This document shows, in pieces, positions 37,884-45,187 of a stretch of DNA of 64,000 bases. The stretch comes from Entomomonas sp. E2T0 (lineage in GTDB: Bacteria > Pseudomonadota > Gammaproteobacteria > Pseudomonadales > Pseudomonadaceae), in contig NZ_CP094972.1 of assembly GCF_025985425.1 (NCBI RefSeq), forward strand, positions 2,480,001 to 2,544,000, written 5' to 3'. The translations under genes and the position numbers were made by a program. How positions within the stretch are numbered: position 1 is the stretch's first letter; the number at the start of each line of letters is the position of its first letter. The notes below the pieces were generated by a model, which saw nothing but the letters and a program-made list of their open reading frames with translations, did no database searches and was not told the DNA's origin.

Positions 37884-37998
37884 GGTTCGCATAATATGAA
37901 TTATATTAAAAAGGGCGTGAAGTTTTGGCTATTATCTTCACGCCCTTTTCTTGCGTTGCAAGGCTTCGCTAACATAACATCATTACATTATGCGAACC
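37884..37998. other. Folded attP-like junction between copies 1 and 2
   Basis: Left dif-like site: XerC arm GGTTCGCATAA (37884-37894), centre TATGAA, XerD arm TTATATTAAAA (37901-37911). Then a 14-bp hairpin, AAAAGGGCGTGAAG (37909-37922) with CTTCACGCCCTTTT (37936-37949). Then an inverted right site: XerD-like CTAACATAA (37969-37977), a 10-nt centre and XerC arm TTATGCGAACC (37988-37998). Folded as single-stranded DNA the XerC and XerD arms pair and leave an unpaired centre, as in CTX phage attP. Confidence 0.85.
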
Positions 37999-38000
37999 TT

Positions 38001-38234
38001 TTAATTATTTTCAAAAGCGTACATAAATACAAAGCTCTTTCTATCTAGTATGTACTCAACTAAGTTTGCAATAGCTTCTATGCTCTTAAAGTATCTAATT
38101 TTACCTCTAGCAGTTTCTAAAACTGCATGAGCTATGCACAATGTAAAACCTTGCTTGCATTTAGTAATTAATAAAGTTGGTTGTTCTGACGAATATCTAA
38201 AAGCTTGCCGAGCGACAAATACTGTTATGCTCAT
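38001..38234 (-). CDS. Element protein, 77 aa, unknown (copy 2)
   Basis: Identical in protein sequence to the 77-aa product at 36166-36399, including the two-cysteine layout and the GAGG ribosome binding site. Function unknown. It again lies directly beside a XerC-type arm (37988-37998), here the attP junction rather than dif, and is bracketed by a second arm at 38287-38297. Confidence 0.65.
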   Translation of the reverse strand: MSITVFVARQAFRYSSEQPTLLITKCKQGFTLCIAHAVLETARGKIRYFKSIEAIANLVEYILDRKSFVFMYAFENN

Positions 38235-38301
38235 TATAGCGATCCTCTTTACTGAAGAGACAAAACCCTAGTTTTGATTTGTTATATTATGCGAACCTCG
38301 A

Positions 38302-38385
38302 TTATCTAAACCGCTTTAAAACAATTAATGCAAAAGCTATTACTAATATCATTAGTAATAAAATAATAACGTTCTCTGGATTCAT
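38302..38385 (-). CDS. Possible 27-aa single-helix membrane peptide (copy 2)
   Basis: Duplicate of the ORF at 36467-36550 at the 1,835-bp offset: one hydrophobic helix with a basic KRFR tail and a weak AAGG ribosome binding site. Coding status unproven. Confidence 0.4.
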   Translation of the reverse strand: MNPENVIILLLMILVIAFALIVLKRFR

Positions 38386-38465
38386 ATCAGTATAACCTTG
38401 TCACTTGTTCGCGCTCTGCAATGCGCGACGTCGGCGACGCTGCGCTCTGCATCGCGCTCATGTTA

Positions 38466-38765
38466 TCAACTACTTGTAACTAACTGTAAAATGCTATTTA
38501 AACGTTTATCAATATCTAATTGGATAGCTTCTACTGATAAAGTAAAATCATTTAAATCAGGATGAGTTAAAAGGCAATCTTTAATAAATTGATGATAACC
38601 AGACATCAATCTAATAAAATAAAATACTTCTTGAAATATTTCGTTACTTTTATTTAACTGCTCTAAACTTGAAATATTTTCATATTGGCGAGCACTTAAC
38701 ACAGTTTTAGCAGAATGATTTACACCTGTAGCAGATGTATTTTGGATAGAATTATGATTAGTCAT
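38466..38765 (-). CDS. Element protein, 99 aa, unknown (copy 2)
   Basis: Identical in protein sequence to the 99-aa product at 36631-36930, with the same AGGAG ribosome binding site and the same GC-rich stretch after the stop. Function unknown. Confidence 0.65.
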   Translation of the reverse strand: MTNHNSIQNTSATGVNHSAKTVLSARQYENISSLEQLNKSNEIFQEVFYFIRLMSGYHQFIKDCLLTHPDLNDFTLSVEAIQLDIDKRLNSILQLVTSS

Positions 38766-38991
38766 AATGAACTCCTATTAGTTACATTGTGATTAGTCAT
38801 CTCTTAAGAGGTCTCAACTCTAAGGGATGACGCCTACTAGCTAGGTAGCTAGATTTGTCTAAGAGCACATACGCACTCTTCTAACTTGTTTAATTAACAG
38901 CCTATCACAAACTAATAGCCTCTTAATTGAAATATAATCAAGCATATTTGTACGCATTTTCGCCACGCTCAAATTGCGTACACAAATATGC

Positions 38992-39234
38992 CTAGATTAA
39001 GCGTTGCAATCTAATGGCTTCTGTCATGAATTTTTTAATTTCACGAGCCATAGATGTATGATTAAGTTTGCACAGATGATCAAACTCATCTTTTAAAGCA
39101 GAATTAACTCGAAAATTGATATTAGTATCTAAATTAACACCAACACGCTCTATTGCCTTATCGCCTTGATATGTCCGAGTGGCACTACTACGCTTATCTA
39201 CACGATCTAAAAAACCGTCTAAACCCTTACTCAT
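38992..39234 (-). CDS. Ribbon-helix-helix DNA-binding protein (copy 2)
   Basis: Identical in protein sequence to the 80-aa regulator at 37157-37399. Two copies imply doubled dosage of the presumed repressor. It is preceded by the same non-coding control region (39235-39718) and followed by the same long hairpin (38942-38991). Confidence 0.8.
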   Translation of the reverse strand: MSKGLDGFLDRVDKRSSATRTYQGDKAIERVGVNLDTNINFRVNSALKDEFDHLCKLNHTSMAREIKKFMTEAIRLQRLI

Positions 39235-39718
39235 TTGTACACCTCATATAATAACTTTGTGTAATCCTGCATATACATTGCATGCATATGAGCGCAATTG
39301 TAAAACAAAATAATAAATATAGCAATACAAAAATTAACTAAAAAACAGCTAAAAATAACACTAATATAAAATCTTATAAAAATGTTAGAAACGTTATGCT
39401 TCAACGAAAGTAGCTGAAAATCTTAAATAAACTAGTACGGACTTTCGTACCAAAGTGTGGGTGTTACTAGCACCCACACATCTATTTTCATTCTGAAACT
39501 TGGTACCAGTTTTCTAGTTTTTAGGGTTAATCAGGGCGAAAGCAGATTAATTTTAGTTGTATGACCTTGTTAGACGAATTAACCTTTTATTGGCTGTAAC
39601 ATCTCTTTTGCGAGGTTTTAACATACTTTAGGTTGTTACGACGCGGTAATTATTAATGTTCTTAAAATAGCCTTGTGTAGGCGTCTATCATGCTTCGCAT
39701 ATTCTTTTTATTCTGATT
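39235..39718. other. Non-coding control region of the element (copy 2)
   Basis: Duplicate of 37400-37883, including the GTGTGGGTG/CACCCACAC hairpin (39455-39479) and the CTTAAAATAGCCTTGTGTA block. No ORF of note. Confidence 0.5.
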
Positions 39719-39833
39719 GGTTCGCATAATATGAATTATATTAAAAAGGGCGTGAAGTTTTGGCTATTATCTTCACGCCCTTTTCTTGCGTTGCAAGGCT
39801 TCGCTAACATAACACCATTACATTATGCGAAGT
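39719..39833. other. Folded attP-like junction between copy 2 and the third element
   Basis: Same architecture as 37884-37998: XerC arm GGTTCGCATAA (39719-39729), 14-bp hairpin (39744-39784), XerD-like CTAACATAA and a terminal arm that reads TTATGCGAAGT (39823-39833) instead of TTATGCGAACC. The altered arm and the T-to-C change at 39815 suggest that the right half comes from an older integration. Confidence 0.8.
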
Positions 39834-39955
39834 TTTATTACTATAGTATGAGTCTAATCTAATCCATCAGTAAGCATATTTTTTTATCCAGGCAATATAC
39901 TTATAATGAATTTCACATTATCTAATTTAAACTTCTCATCAGTTGCTGCGTATGA

Positions 39956-40111
39956 TTGGTTATTTTTTTAGACAATATTTCAATAGCTGGTCTAAATATT
40001 GGAGTTAGTTACAAGGTAGGAAAACCTATAAAATGGACTGATCTAGCATTTTATATGTTCGATAACTATGCAAATGAAGCCGCCCAAGACTTAAAGAATA
40101 AAAGAGAATAA
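39956..40111 (+). pseudogene. Probable gene remnant in third element
   Basis: A frame open from a TTG at 39956 encodes about 51 residues including ISIAGLNIGVSYKVGKPI and WTDLAFYMFDNYANEAA, ending KNKRE. The sequence looks protein-like at its 3' end, but there is no good start or ribosome binding site, and the frame upstream is closed. Read as the 3' remnant of a lost gene. No family recognised. Confidence 0.35.
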
Positions 40112-40134
40112 TTAATTACTGCCAAAATGGCACA

Positions 40135-40163
40135 AAAGGTAGGTATTACGAACACCTACCTTT
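40135..40163 (+). terminator. Hairpin after gene remnant
   Basis: AAAGGTAGGT (40135-40144) pairs perfectly with ACCTACCTTT (40154-40163) around a 9-nt loop, 23 nt after the remnant's stop. No U-tract beyond the stem. It is followed to 40480 by about 315 nt without an ORF, including a GC-rich patch near 40185-40210. Confidence 0.5.
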
Positions 40164-40480
40164 AACTATTGCGCTCGTTCGTCCTTGTCCTGCCGCGCCG
40201 CGTCCTCACTCGCTATAATCTATTGATTGTATTAACGTTTTAATGCTTGATAGTTATAACATGTTGATAATTAGCAATTTGTTAATCAGGCACGATTAGA
40301 CATGTTTTGAGCTATTCTCTCAGGCTATCGCAAATAACCATCTTTTTAGCGTATAATCAGGCCTTTAGTAATAAATTAACATAAGGTAGGAGGTCTTGGC
40401 GCATCAGTCCTGTTGTCCTTAAAATAGCCTTGTGTATGCGCCTATCATGTCCTTTAGGGCATAAGGAAAAGTGAAAATAT

Positions 40481-40720
40481 ATGAGTTACGATAATGATCA
40501 AGAGTTACAAAAAATAATAGCTAAAATAAAATATATAAAAACACACAAAAATGTATTGTCAGAAGAGTTTGATTATAAAGGAATAAAAATCAAAATCGCA
40601 GTAGGTGCAGTTGTAGACCAACCATGGGGGCAACATGAAGATAAAGAAAGAAGAGAGTATTTTTTAATGACTGATAATGAAGATTTAACAGAGTTTATTA
40701 ATGAAGAGATAAATAAATAA
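40481..40720 (+). CDS. Cargo protein of third element, 79 aa, unknown
   Basis: A 79-aa acidic/basic soluble protein: a lysine-rich helix (ELQKIIAKIKYIKTHKN), a beta stretch (FDYKGIKIKIAVGAVVDQPW) and an acidic C-terminal helix (DNEDLTEFINEEINK). No family recognised. AAGGA lies about 12 nt before the ATG. The stop codon coincides with the first base of the attP-like junction, whose hairpin (40745-40788) can act as its terminator. In copies 1 and 2 the equivalent place holds no gene, so this is a cargo position. Confidence 0.6.
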   Translation: MSYDNDQELQKIIAKIKYIKTHKNVLSEEFDYKGIKIKIAVGAVVDQPWGQHEDKERREYFLMTDNEDLTEFINEEINK

Positions 40721-40838
40721 CTTCACATAACACATGTTATATTAAAAAAGGCCTGTAGCTAGTGGCAGTATTATCTACAGGCCTTTTTCTCGCCCTGCTC
40801 GGCTACGCTAACATAACATTGATTAGAATATGCGGATC
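40720..40838. other. Diverged attP-like junction at end of third element
   Basis: Left site: XerC-like arm ACTTCACATAA (40720-40730), 6-bp centre CACATG, XerD arm TTATATTAAAA (40737-40747), the latter identical to copies 1 and 2. Hairpin AAAAAGGCCTGTAG (40745-40758) with CTACAGGCCTTTTT (40775-40788). Right site: CTAACATAA (40808-40816), 11-nt centre and degraded XerC arm ATATGCGGATC (40828-40838). The stem sequence differs from copies 1/2 yet stays fully paired, which is evidence for a selected structure. Confidence 0.75.
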
Positions 40839-40979
40839 ATGAGTAATTATTTAAGTATTCCACAATAATGCTTGCTGTCACTCCAAAATAAAATTATTAT
40901 CCTTTTATAAGAAATGAATAACTACACTGAATTTATAATAAAATAATAGAATCAATAATCAATTAACTATGGAGGTTTT

Positions 40980-41192
40980 ATGCAATTTATAAAATACCGA
41001 TATCAAACACCTGAAGGCAGACAAAGAACAACTTTTATCAATTTGGCAGAAATAGAAAGTATTGATTATAACCCTGATTCTGGCGAAGTTTCTATGCATA
41101 CTAAAGCAGGGAAAATATATACCTGCCATAATGATCCAGACCAAATTATTGATCCAGTTGATTTATTTAAAGAGTTTATTGTTGATCTTTAA
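40980..41192 (+). CDS. Small hypothetical protein, 70 aa
   Basis: A 70-aa protein starting MQFIKYRYQTPEGRQRTTF with later LAEIESIDYNPDSGEVSMH and CHNDPDQIIDPVDLFKEF. Mostly beta strands with an acidic C-terminal helix; no signal peptide. A strong GGAGG lies 5-6 nt before the ATG, which supports real translation. It is the first gene beyond the element array. No family assigned. Confidence 0.65.
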   Translation: MQFIKYRYQTPEGRQRTTFINLAEIESIDYNPDSGEVSMHTKAGKIYTCHNDPDQIIDPVDLFKEFIVDL

Positions 41193-41238
41193 TTTAATTT
41201 TAACAAAAGGATTTGTTCTTTACTTAATCTTTCCAAAA

Positions 41239-41439
41239 CTAATAATCTTTTTGATTAATTAAACGGTCGGACTGTAGCTCCCATTCAAGCCAATCTTCTC
41301 CAAATAGCTCTACTGGGTGTTGTGTACGATCTGCACCATTACCACAACCCAATTCTTTAACAGAACAATACTTATCACACCCCCAACAAATCCTTTCTGG
41401 ATGTTTAGGATGGGTAGGAAAGTTTTTTTTCTTGGTCAT
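41239..41439 (-). CDS. DUF3079 family zinc-ribbon-like protein
   Basis: A 66-aa protein with the DUF3079 pattern: FPTHPKHPERICWGCDKYC, a later CGNGADRTQHPVELFGEDW and LEWEL. Four cysteines probably bind zinc. The frame is open to 41454, but the ATG at 41439 (MTKKKNFP) fits the family, with GGA about 9 nt upstream. Function unknown; common in proteobacteria. Confidence 0.85.
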   Translation of the reverse strand: MTKKKNFPTHPKHPERICWGCDKYCSVKELGCGNGADRTQHPVELFGEDWLEWELQSDRLINQKDY

Positions 41440-41548
41440 AGTATTAATCCACAAAAATTCAAAGGATTGATACTATTTTACCACACATAGGTATTTATAA
41501 AATACCTATAAGTGTTAATAAATATTCTAAGTAATTGTAGTTATAATA

Positions 41549-42298
41549 TTAAATAAGTTTCCGCTGCCGAACGGCCTCAAATAAACAAATACCTGTTGCT
41601 ACAGAAACATTTAAACTACTTACACTACCCAGCATAGGCAGTTTTACAAGATAATCACAATGATCTCTGGTTAAGCGACGCATCCCCTTTCCTTCTGCCC
41701 CCATTACTAAGACAGTAGGAATAGTTAAATCTTGCTGATAAATTTCTTGTTCAGCTTCACCTGCTGTACCAACAATCCATAAACCACGTTGCTGTAGTTT
41801 TTCTAAAGTACGTGCAAGATTAGTGACAGTGACTAAAGGAATAACCTCCGCAGCACCACAAGCTACTTTTCGTACAGTAGCATTTAATGTAGCTGATTTA
41901 TCTTTGGGGATAATAACAGCCTGAACGCCTGCGGCATCTGCTGTTCGTAAACAAGCGCCTAGATTATGTGGATCAGTTATATTATCTAATACTAATAATA
42001 AAGGTGGTTCTGCTAGTTTTTCTAATAACTCTTCTAGCATAGCCTCATTCCATACTTGACTAGGCGAAACCTCTGCAACTACACCTTGATGTACAGCATC
42101 CTCAGCGGTTAGCTCATTTAGCTCATCTCGGCTAGATATTTGTATTTTAGCATGATTTTTTTTAGCTAACTCAATAATATGCTGTATTTTGGGGTCTTGT
42201 CGACCCTCCAATATAAAAAGTTGCTTAACACGTTTAGGATGATGATTAAGTAATGCTTCTACTGCATGAATACCATAAATTTTTTCCCATTGACTCAT
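41549..42298 (-). CDS. rlmB: 23S rRNA (guanosine-2251-2'-O)-methyltransferase
   Basis: SPOUT-family methyltransferase of 249 aa that modifies G2251 in the ribosomal P-loop. N-terminal substrate-binding domain ([20 protein letters not shown]) and C-terminal knot with the motifs [32 protein letters not shown] and [20 protein letters not shown]. The start overlaps the rnr stop by 4 nt (ATGA). The rnr-rlmB order is conserved in gammaproteobacteria. Confidence 0.95.
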   Translation of the reverse strand: MSQWEKIYGIHAVEALLNHHPKRVKQLFILEGRQDPKIQHIIELAKKNHAKIQISSRDELNELTAEDAVHQGVVAEVSPSQVWNEAMLEELLEKLAEPPLLLVLDNITDPHNLGACLRTADAAGVQAVIIPKDKSATLNATVRKVACGAAEVIPLVTVTNLARTLEKLQQRGLWIVGTAGEAEQEIYQQDLTIPTVLVMGAEGKGMRRLTRDHCDYLVKLPMLGSVSSLNVSVATGICLFEAVRQRKLI

Positions 42299-44856
42299 AG
42301 CTTTTTCACCCTAGCTTTTCTTTTAGTGGATGATTTTGATTTTTTAGTAACTGCTTTTGGCTTTTGCTGGAGAATAGCAACTTCAGAAGCCAGAACTTGT
42401 TGAGCTTTTTTAACTTTTACAGAACGTTTTTTACGCTTTGTTTTTAATGTTGATTTTGTTAATAAACTATCTGCTTTTTCTAATAACTCGTTATCTACTG
42501 TTTTACTTTCATTATTAGTTTTAGCAACTTTTAATTTAGTTTTAGGACGTTTATTAGAGGTATTAGCTCTTGTTTTTGAGTTAGGTAATTGTTTTTTACG
42601 TTTGTTAGGTATTGTCAAATTTAACGCATTTTCAGCTAAATCAAAATCTATTTTTCGATCATCCATATCAACACGTGTAACAATAACCTCTATAGTATCA
42701 CCTAATCTAAAAGTCCGGCCACTACGTTCACCTTTTAGGTGGTGATGAATAACATCAAAATGATAATAATCACCAGGTAATGCGGTAACGTGAACCATAC
42801 CTTCCACAAAAATATCAGATAATTCAACAAATAAGCCAAAACTTGTTACCCCAGTAATAATACCTGTAAAAGTTTCACCTACTCGCTCTTGCATATATTC
42901 ACATTTGAGCCAGTTTACTACATCTCTGGTAGCTTCATCAGCACGGCGCTCACATGATGAACAGTGTTCGCCTAATTTCTCTAATTGCGCCTCTTCATAA
43001 GGATAAATAGTTTGTTTAACTAAACTAGTAGCCCCTACTCTTCGTACATGCTCTGATTGCTTTTTAGAACGAATAATACTTCGAATGGCACGATGTACTA
43101 ATAAATCAGGATAACGACGAATAGGCGATGTAAAATGTGTATAGGCTTCATAATTCAAACCAAAGTGACCATGATTCTCTGGGGTATAATGTGCCTGTCC
43201 CATTGAGCGTAACATAACCGTTTGGATTAAACTAAAATCTGATCTATCTTTAATTTTTTCTAATAAATTAGCATAGTCTTCAGGCGTTGGATCACCTGAT
43301 CCCATAGAGAGTGATAGCCCCAAACCACCTAAAAATGCTTGTAACTTTTGCTGTTTTTCTTCTGTAGGACCATCGTGTACACGGTATAAGCCAGGAATAT
43401 CATGGTTCATTAAAAATAATGCTGATGCCACATTTGCACAAAGCATACATTCTTCAATTAAACGATGTGCTTCATTACGAACAGTAGGTACAATTTCTTT
43501 AATTTTACGATCAGCACCAAATACAATACGTGTTTCTTGGGTTTCAAACTCAATAGCGTGACGTTTATGACGAGCTGCTAACAACACTTTATATAAAGCA
43601 TAAAGCTCTTTTAAAGGTTGCATTAAATGTGGCATTTCTTTACGAATAAATTTAGCTTCTGCACTATTAGGTTTTTCTAATAATTGACTCACTTTATTGT
43701 AAGTTAAACGTGCATGAGAATGAATGACTCCCTCATAGAAGAAATAATCCGTCATTTCTCCTTTTTTATTAATATTCATCTCACAAACCATTGCTAACCT
43801 ATCCGCCAATGGATTAAGTGAGCAAAGTCCATTCGATAATACTTCAGGCAGCATAGGAATAACTTGTTCAGGAAAATAAACAGAAGTTCCCCTCTTCTCT
43901 GCCTCTTCATCTAAGGCAGAACCAATTTTCACATAATGAGAAACATCAGCAATAGCCACATAAAGTGTCCAACCTTGCTTAGTGGTTTCTGCATAAACTG
44001 CATCATCAAAGTCTCGAGCATCCTCGCCATCAATAGTAACAAAAGATAGTTTTCTTAAATCAACCCGCTTCTTTTTATCCTTTTCTGCTACTTCTTCTTT
44101 GATTTGTGCAGCTTCTTTTAGTAAAGCTTTTGGCCACTCATGGGGTAAATCATAGCTGCGTAATGCAACTTCTATTTCCATACCTGGTGCCATATAGTCA
44201 CCAAGCACATTGGTTATTGTACCTTGAGCTTGGCGAAATACAGTAGGCCATTGTTCAATGGTTACTTCAACAAATTGACCATGTTTAGCAGCTCCTTGTT
44301 TAGAAGGAGGAATAAGAATCTCCTGTGGCATCTTAGGATTATCCGCCACTACATGCCCTAAACCACTTTCATTATAATAACGTCCCACCAATGTTTCATG
44401 AGCACGTTCTGCTACTTCAACAATAGCCCCTTCACGACGACCTTTACGGTCATAGCCAGAGACACGAGCTAACGCCCTATCACCATCAAATACTAAACGC
44501 ATTTGACCAGGACCTAAAAATAAATCATCACTACCATCATCGGGTACTAAAAAACCAAAACCATCTCTATGACCGATAACACGGCCACGTATTAAATCTA
44601 GCTTATCAACAGGTGCATAAGCTCCGCGACGAGTATAGATAACTTGCCCATCACGTTCCATTGCACGTAAACGACGCCTTAAAGCCTCTATATCATCTTC
44701 GTTAGTTAATGCAAACTCTGTTATTAATTGATCTCTAGTCGCTGGAGCCCCACGCTCTTCTAAATGTTTAAGAATTAATTCACGACTAGGAATAGGATTT
44801 TCGTATTTTGAGGCTTCTCTTTTTGCCTCAGGATCAAGATCACGCCAATTGGCCAT
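42295..44856 (-). CDS. rnr: Ribonuclease R
   Basis: 3'-to-5' exoribonuclease of 853 aa that degrades structured RNA and acts in RNA quality control and cold adaptation. Domains in order: winged helix (residues 20-85), two cold-shock domains, the RNB catalytic domain with acidic site [13 protein letters not shown] near 275-290, an S1 domain ([20 protein letters not shown] near 650) and a long lysine-rich tail (about residues 735-853) that usually unwinds RNA duplexes. Coupled to rlmB by a 4-nt overlap. Confidence 0.95.
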   Translation of the reverse strand: MANWRDLDPEAKREASKYENPIPSRELILKHLEERGAPATRDQLITEFALTNEDDIEALRRRLRAMERDGQVIYTRRGAYAPVDKLDLIRGRVIGHRDGFGFLVPDDGSDDLFLGPGQMRLVFDGDRALARVSGYDRKGRREGAIVEVAERAHETLVGRYYNESGLGHVVADNPKMPQEILIPPSKQGAAKHGQFVEVTIEQWPTVFRQAQGTITNVLGDYMAPGMEIEVALRSYDLPHEWPKALLKEAAQIKEEVAEKDKKKRVDLRKLSFVTIDGEDARDFDDAVYAETTKQGWTLYVAIADVSHYVKIGSALDEEAEKRGTSVYFPEQVIPMLPEVLSNGLCSLNPLADRLAMVCEMNINKKGEMTDYFFYEGVIHSHARLTYNKVSQLLEKPNSAEAKFIRKEMPHLMQPLKELYALYKVLLAARHKRHAIEFETQETRIVFGADRKIKEIVPTVRNEAHRLIEECMLCANVASALFLMNHDIPGLYRVHDGPTEEKQQKLQAFLGGLGLSLSMGSGDPTPEDYANLLEKIKDRSDFSLIQTVMLRSMGQAHYTPENHGHFGLNYEAYTHFTSPIRRYPDLLVHRAIRSIIRSKKQSEHVRRVGATSLVKQTIYPYEEAQLEKLGEHCSSCERRADEATRDVVNWLKCEYMQERVGETFTGIITGVTSFGLFVELSDIFVEGMVHVTALPGDYYHFDVIHHHLKGERSGRTFRLGDTIEVIVTRVDMDDRKIDFDLAENALNLTIPNKRKKQLPNSKTRANTSNKRPKTKLKVAKTNNESKTVDNELLEKADSLLTKSTLKTKRKKRSVKVKKAQQVLASEVAILQQKPKAVTKKSKSSTKRKARVKKL

Positions 44857-45187
44857 GTGTTTTAAATTTTCCTCATTAATTAAATAAATACAACTTCATT
44901 ATTATCGTTTAAAAATCTCTTTCTATTACTTTGAAGAAGGTGTATCTGTCTATTTTTACGTACTTTATTGTAGATTGCTAGCTTTTTATTAAAAATAGTA
45001 CATTCGTTCATATTCTAAATATTTTATATTTGCTAGTAACTATTATTTTATAAGTTGTTAATATACTTTAATAGCCATAATCAATTATTAATATTAACAA
45101 TATGTTACTTTTTAAAAATAGTTCTTCTTTCAATCATTTTTGTTATTGTTAAAATAAACTAATAGGATAAAACAGGCTTAAACTATT
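44857..45187. other. Divergent AT-rich promoter region (rnr / ydbH)
   Basis: 331 nt of strongly AT-rich sequence between divergent rnr and ydbH. It should contain both promoters, and the GAGGAAA site upstream of rnr. I see no ORF, RNA gene or strong hairpin. Confidence 0.45.

Larger units (their letters stand above)
36164..37998. mobile_element. dif-integrated minimal element, copy 1 (1,835 bp)
   Basis: First of two direct tandem units. It runs from the XerC arm of dif to the next XerC-type arm at 37988-37998. It carries, all on the minus strand, an 80-aa ribbon-helix-helix protein, a 99-aa protein, a possible 27-aa membrane peptide and a 77-aa protein, then a 484-nt non-coding region and a folded attP-like junction. 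No recombinase, Rep or capsid gene is visible, so mobility must rely on host XerCD and on replication functions from elsewhere. Best reading is a satellite-like integrative element exploiting XerCD. Confidence 0.85.
37999..39833. mobile_element. dif-integrated minimal element, copy 2 (1,835 bp)
   Basis: Direct repeat of 36164-37998 at an exact offset of 1,835 bp. All three main proteins are identical. The only differences I found are T at 37980 versus C at 39815 and the last two bases of the terminal arm (CC in copy 1, GT in copy 2). This indicates recent amplification or repeated integration at the same site. Confidence 0.9.
39834..40838. mobile_element. Third, diverged dif-type element (about 1 kb)
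   Basis: The segment after copy 2 ends in a diverged but clearly homologous attP-like junction (40720-40838). It shares with copies 1 and 2 the block CTTAAAATAGCCTTGTGTA/TGCG-CTATCATG (about 40420-40449) and the GGCTACGCTAACATAACAT sequence near the end. Its coding content differs: a broken ORF (39956-40111) and a 79-aa gene (40481-40720) on the plus strand. It looks like an older, partly eroded relative with different cargo. Confidence 0.7.

Noticed and set aside
36164-39833. Tandem repeat as an assembly artefact
   Set aside because: The two units differ at the right junction, and both ends carry coherent Xer-site architecture; still worth confirming with long reads, but the sequence itself argues for a real array.
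36136-40838. CRISPR array or integron array in the repeat-rich terminus region
   Set aside because: Repeats are 1.8 kb or dif-arm sized, with no regular short repeat-spacer units, no cas genes, no intI and no attC folding pattern.
41062-41262. 66-aa ORF overlapping the 70-aa gene
   Set aside because: It is an out-of-frame shadow without ribosome binding site; the 70-aa frame has a strong GGAGG site.
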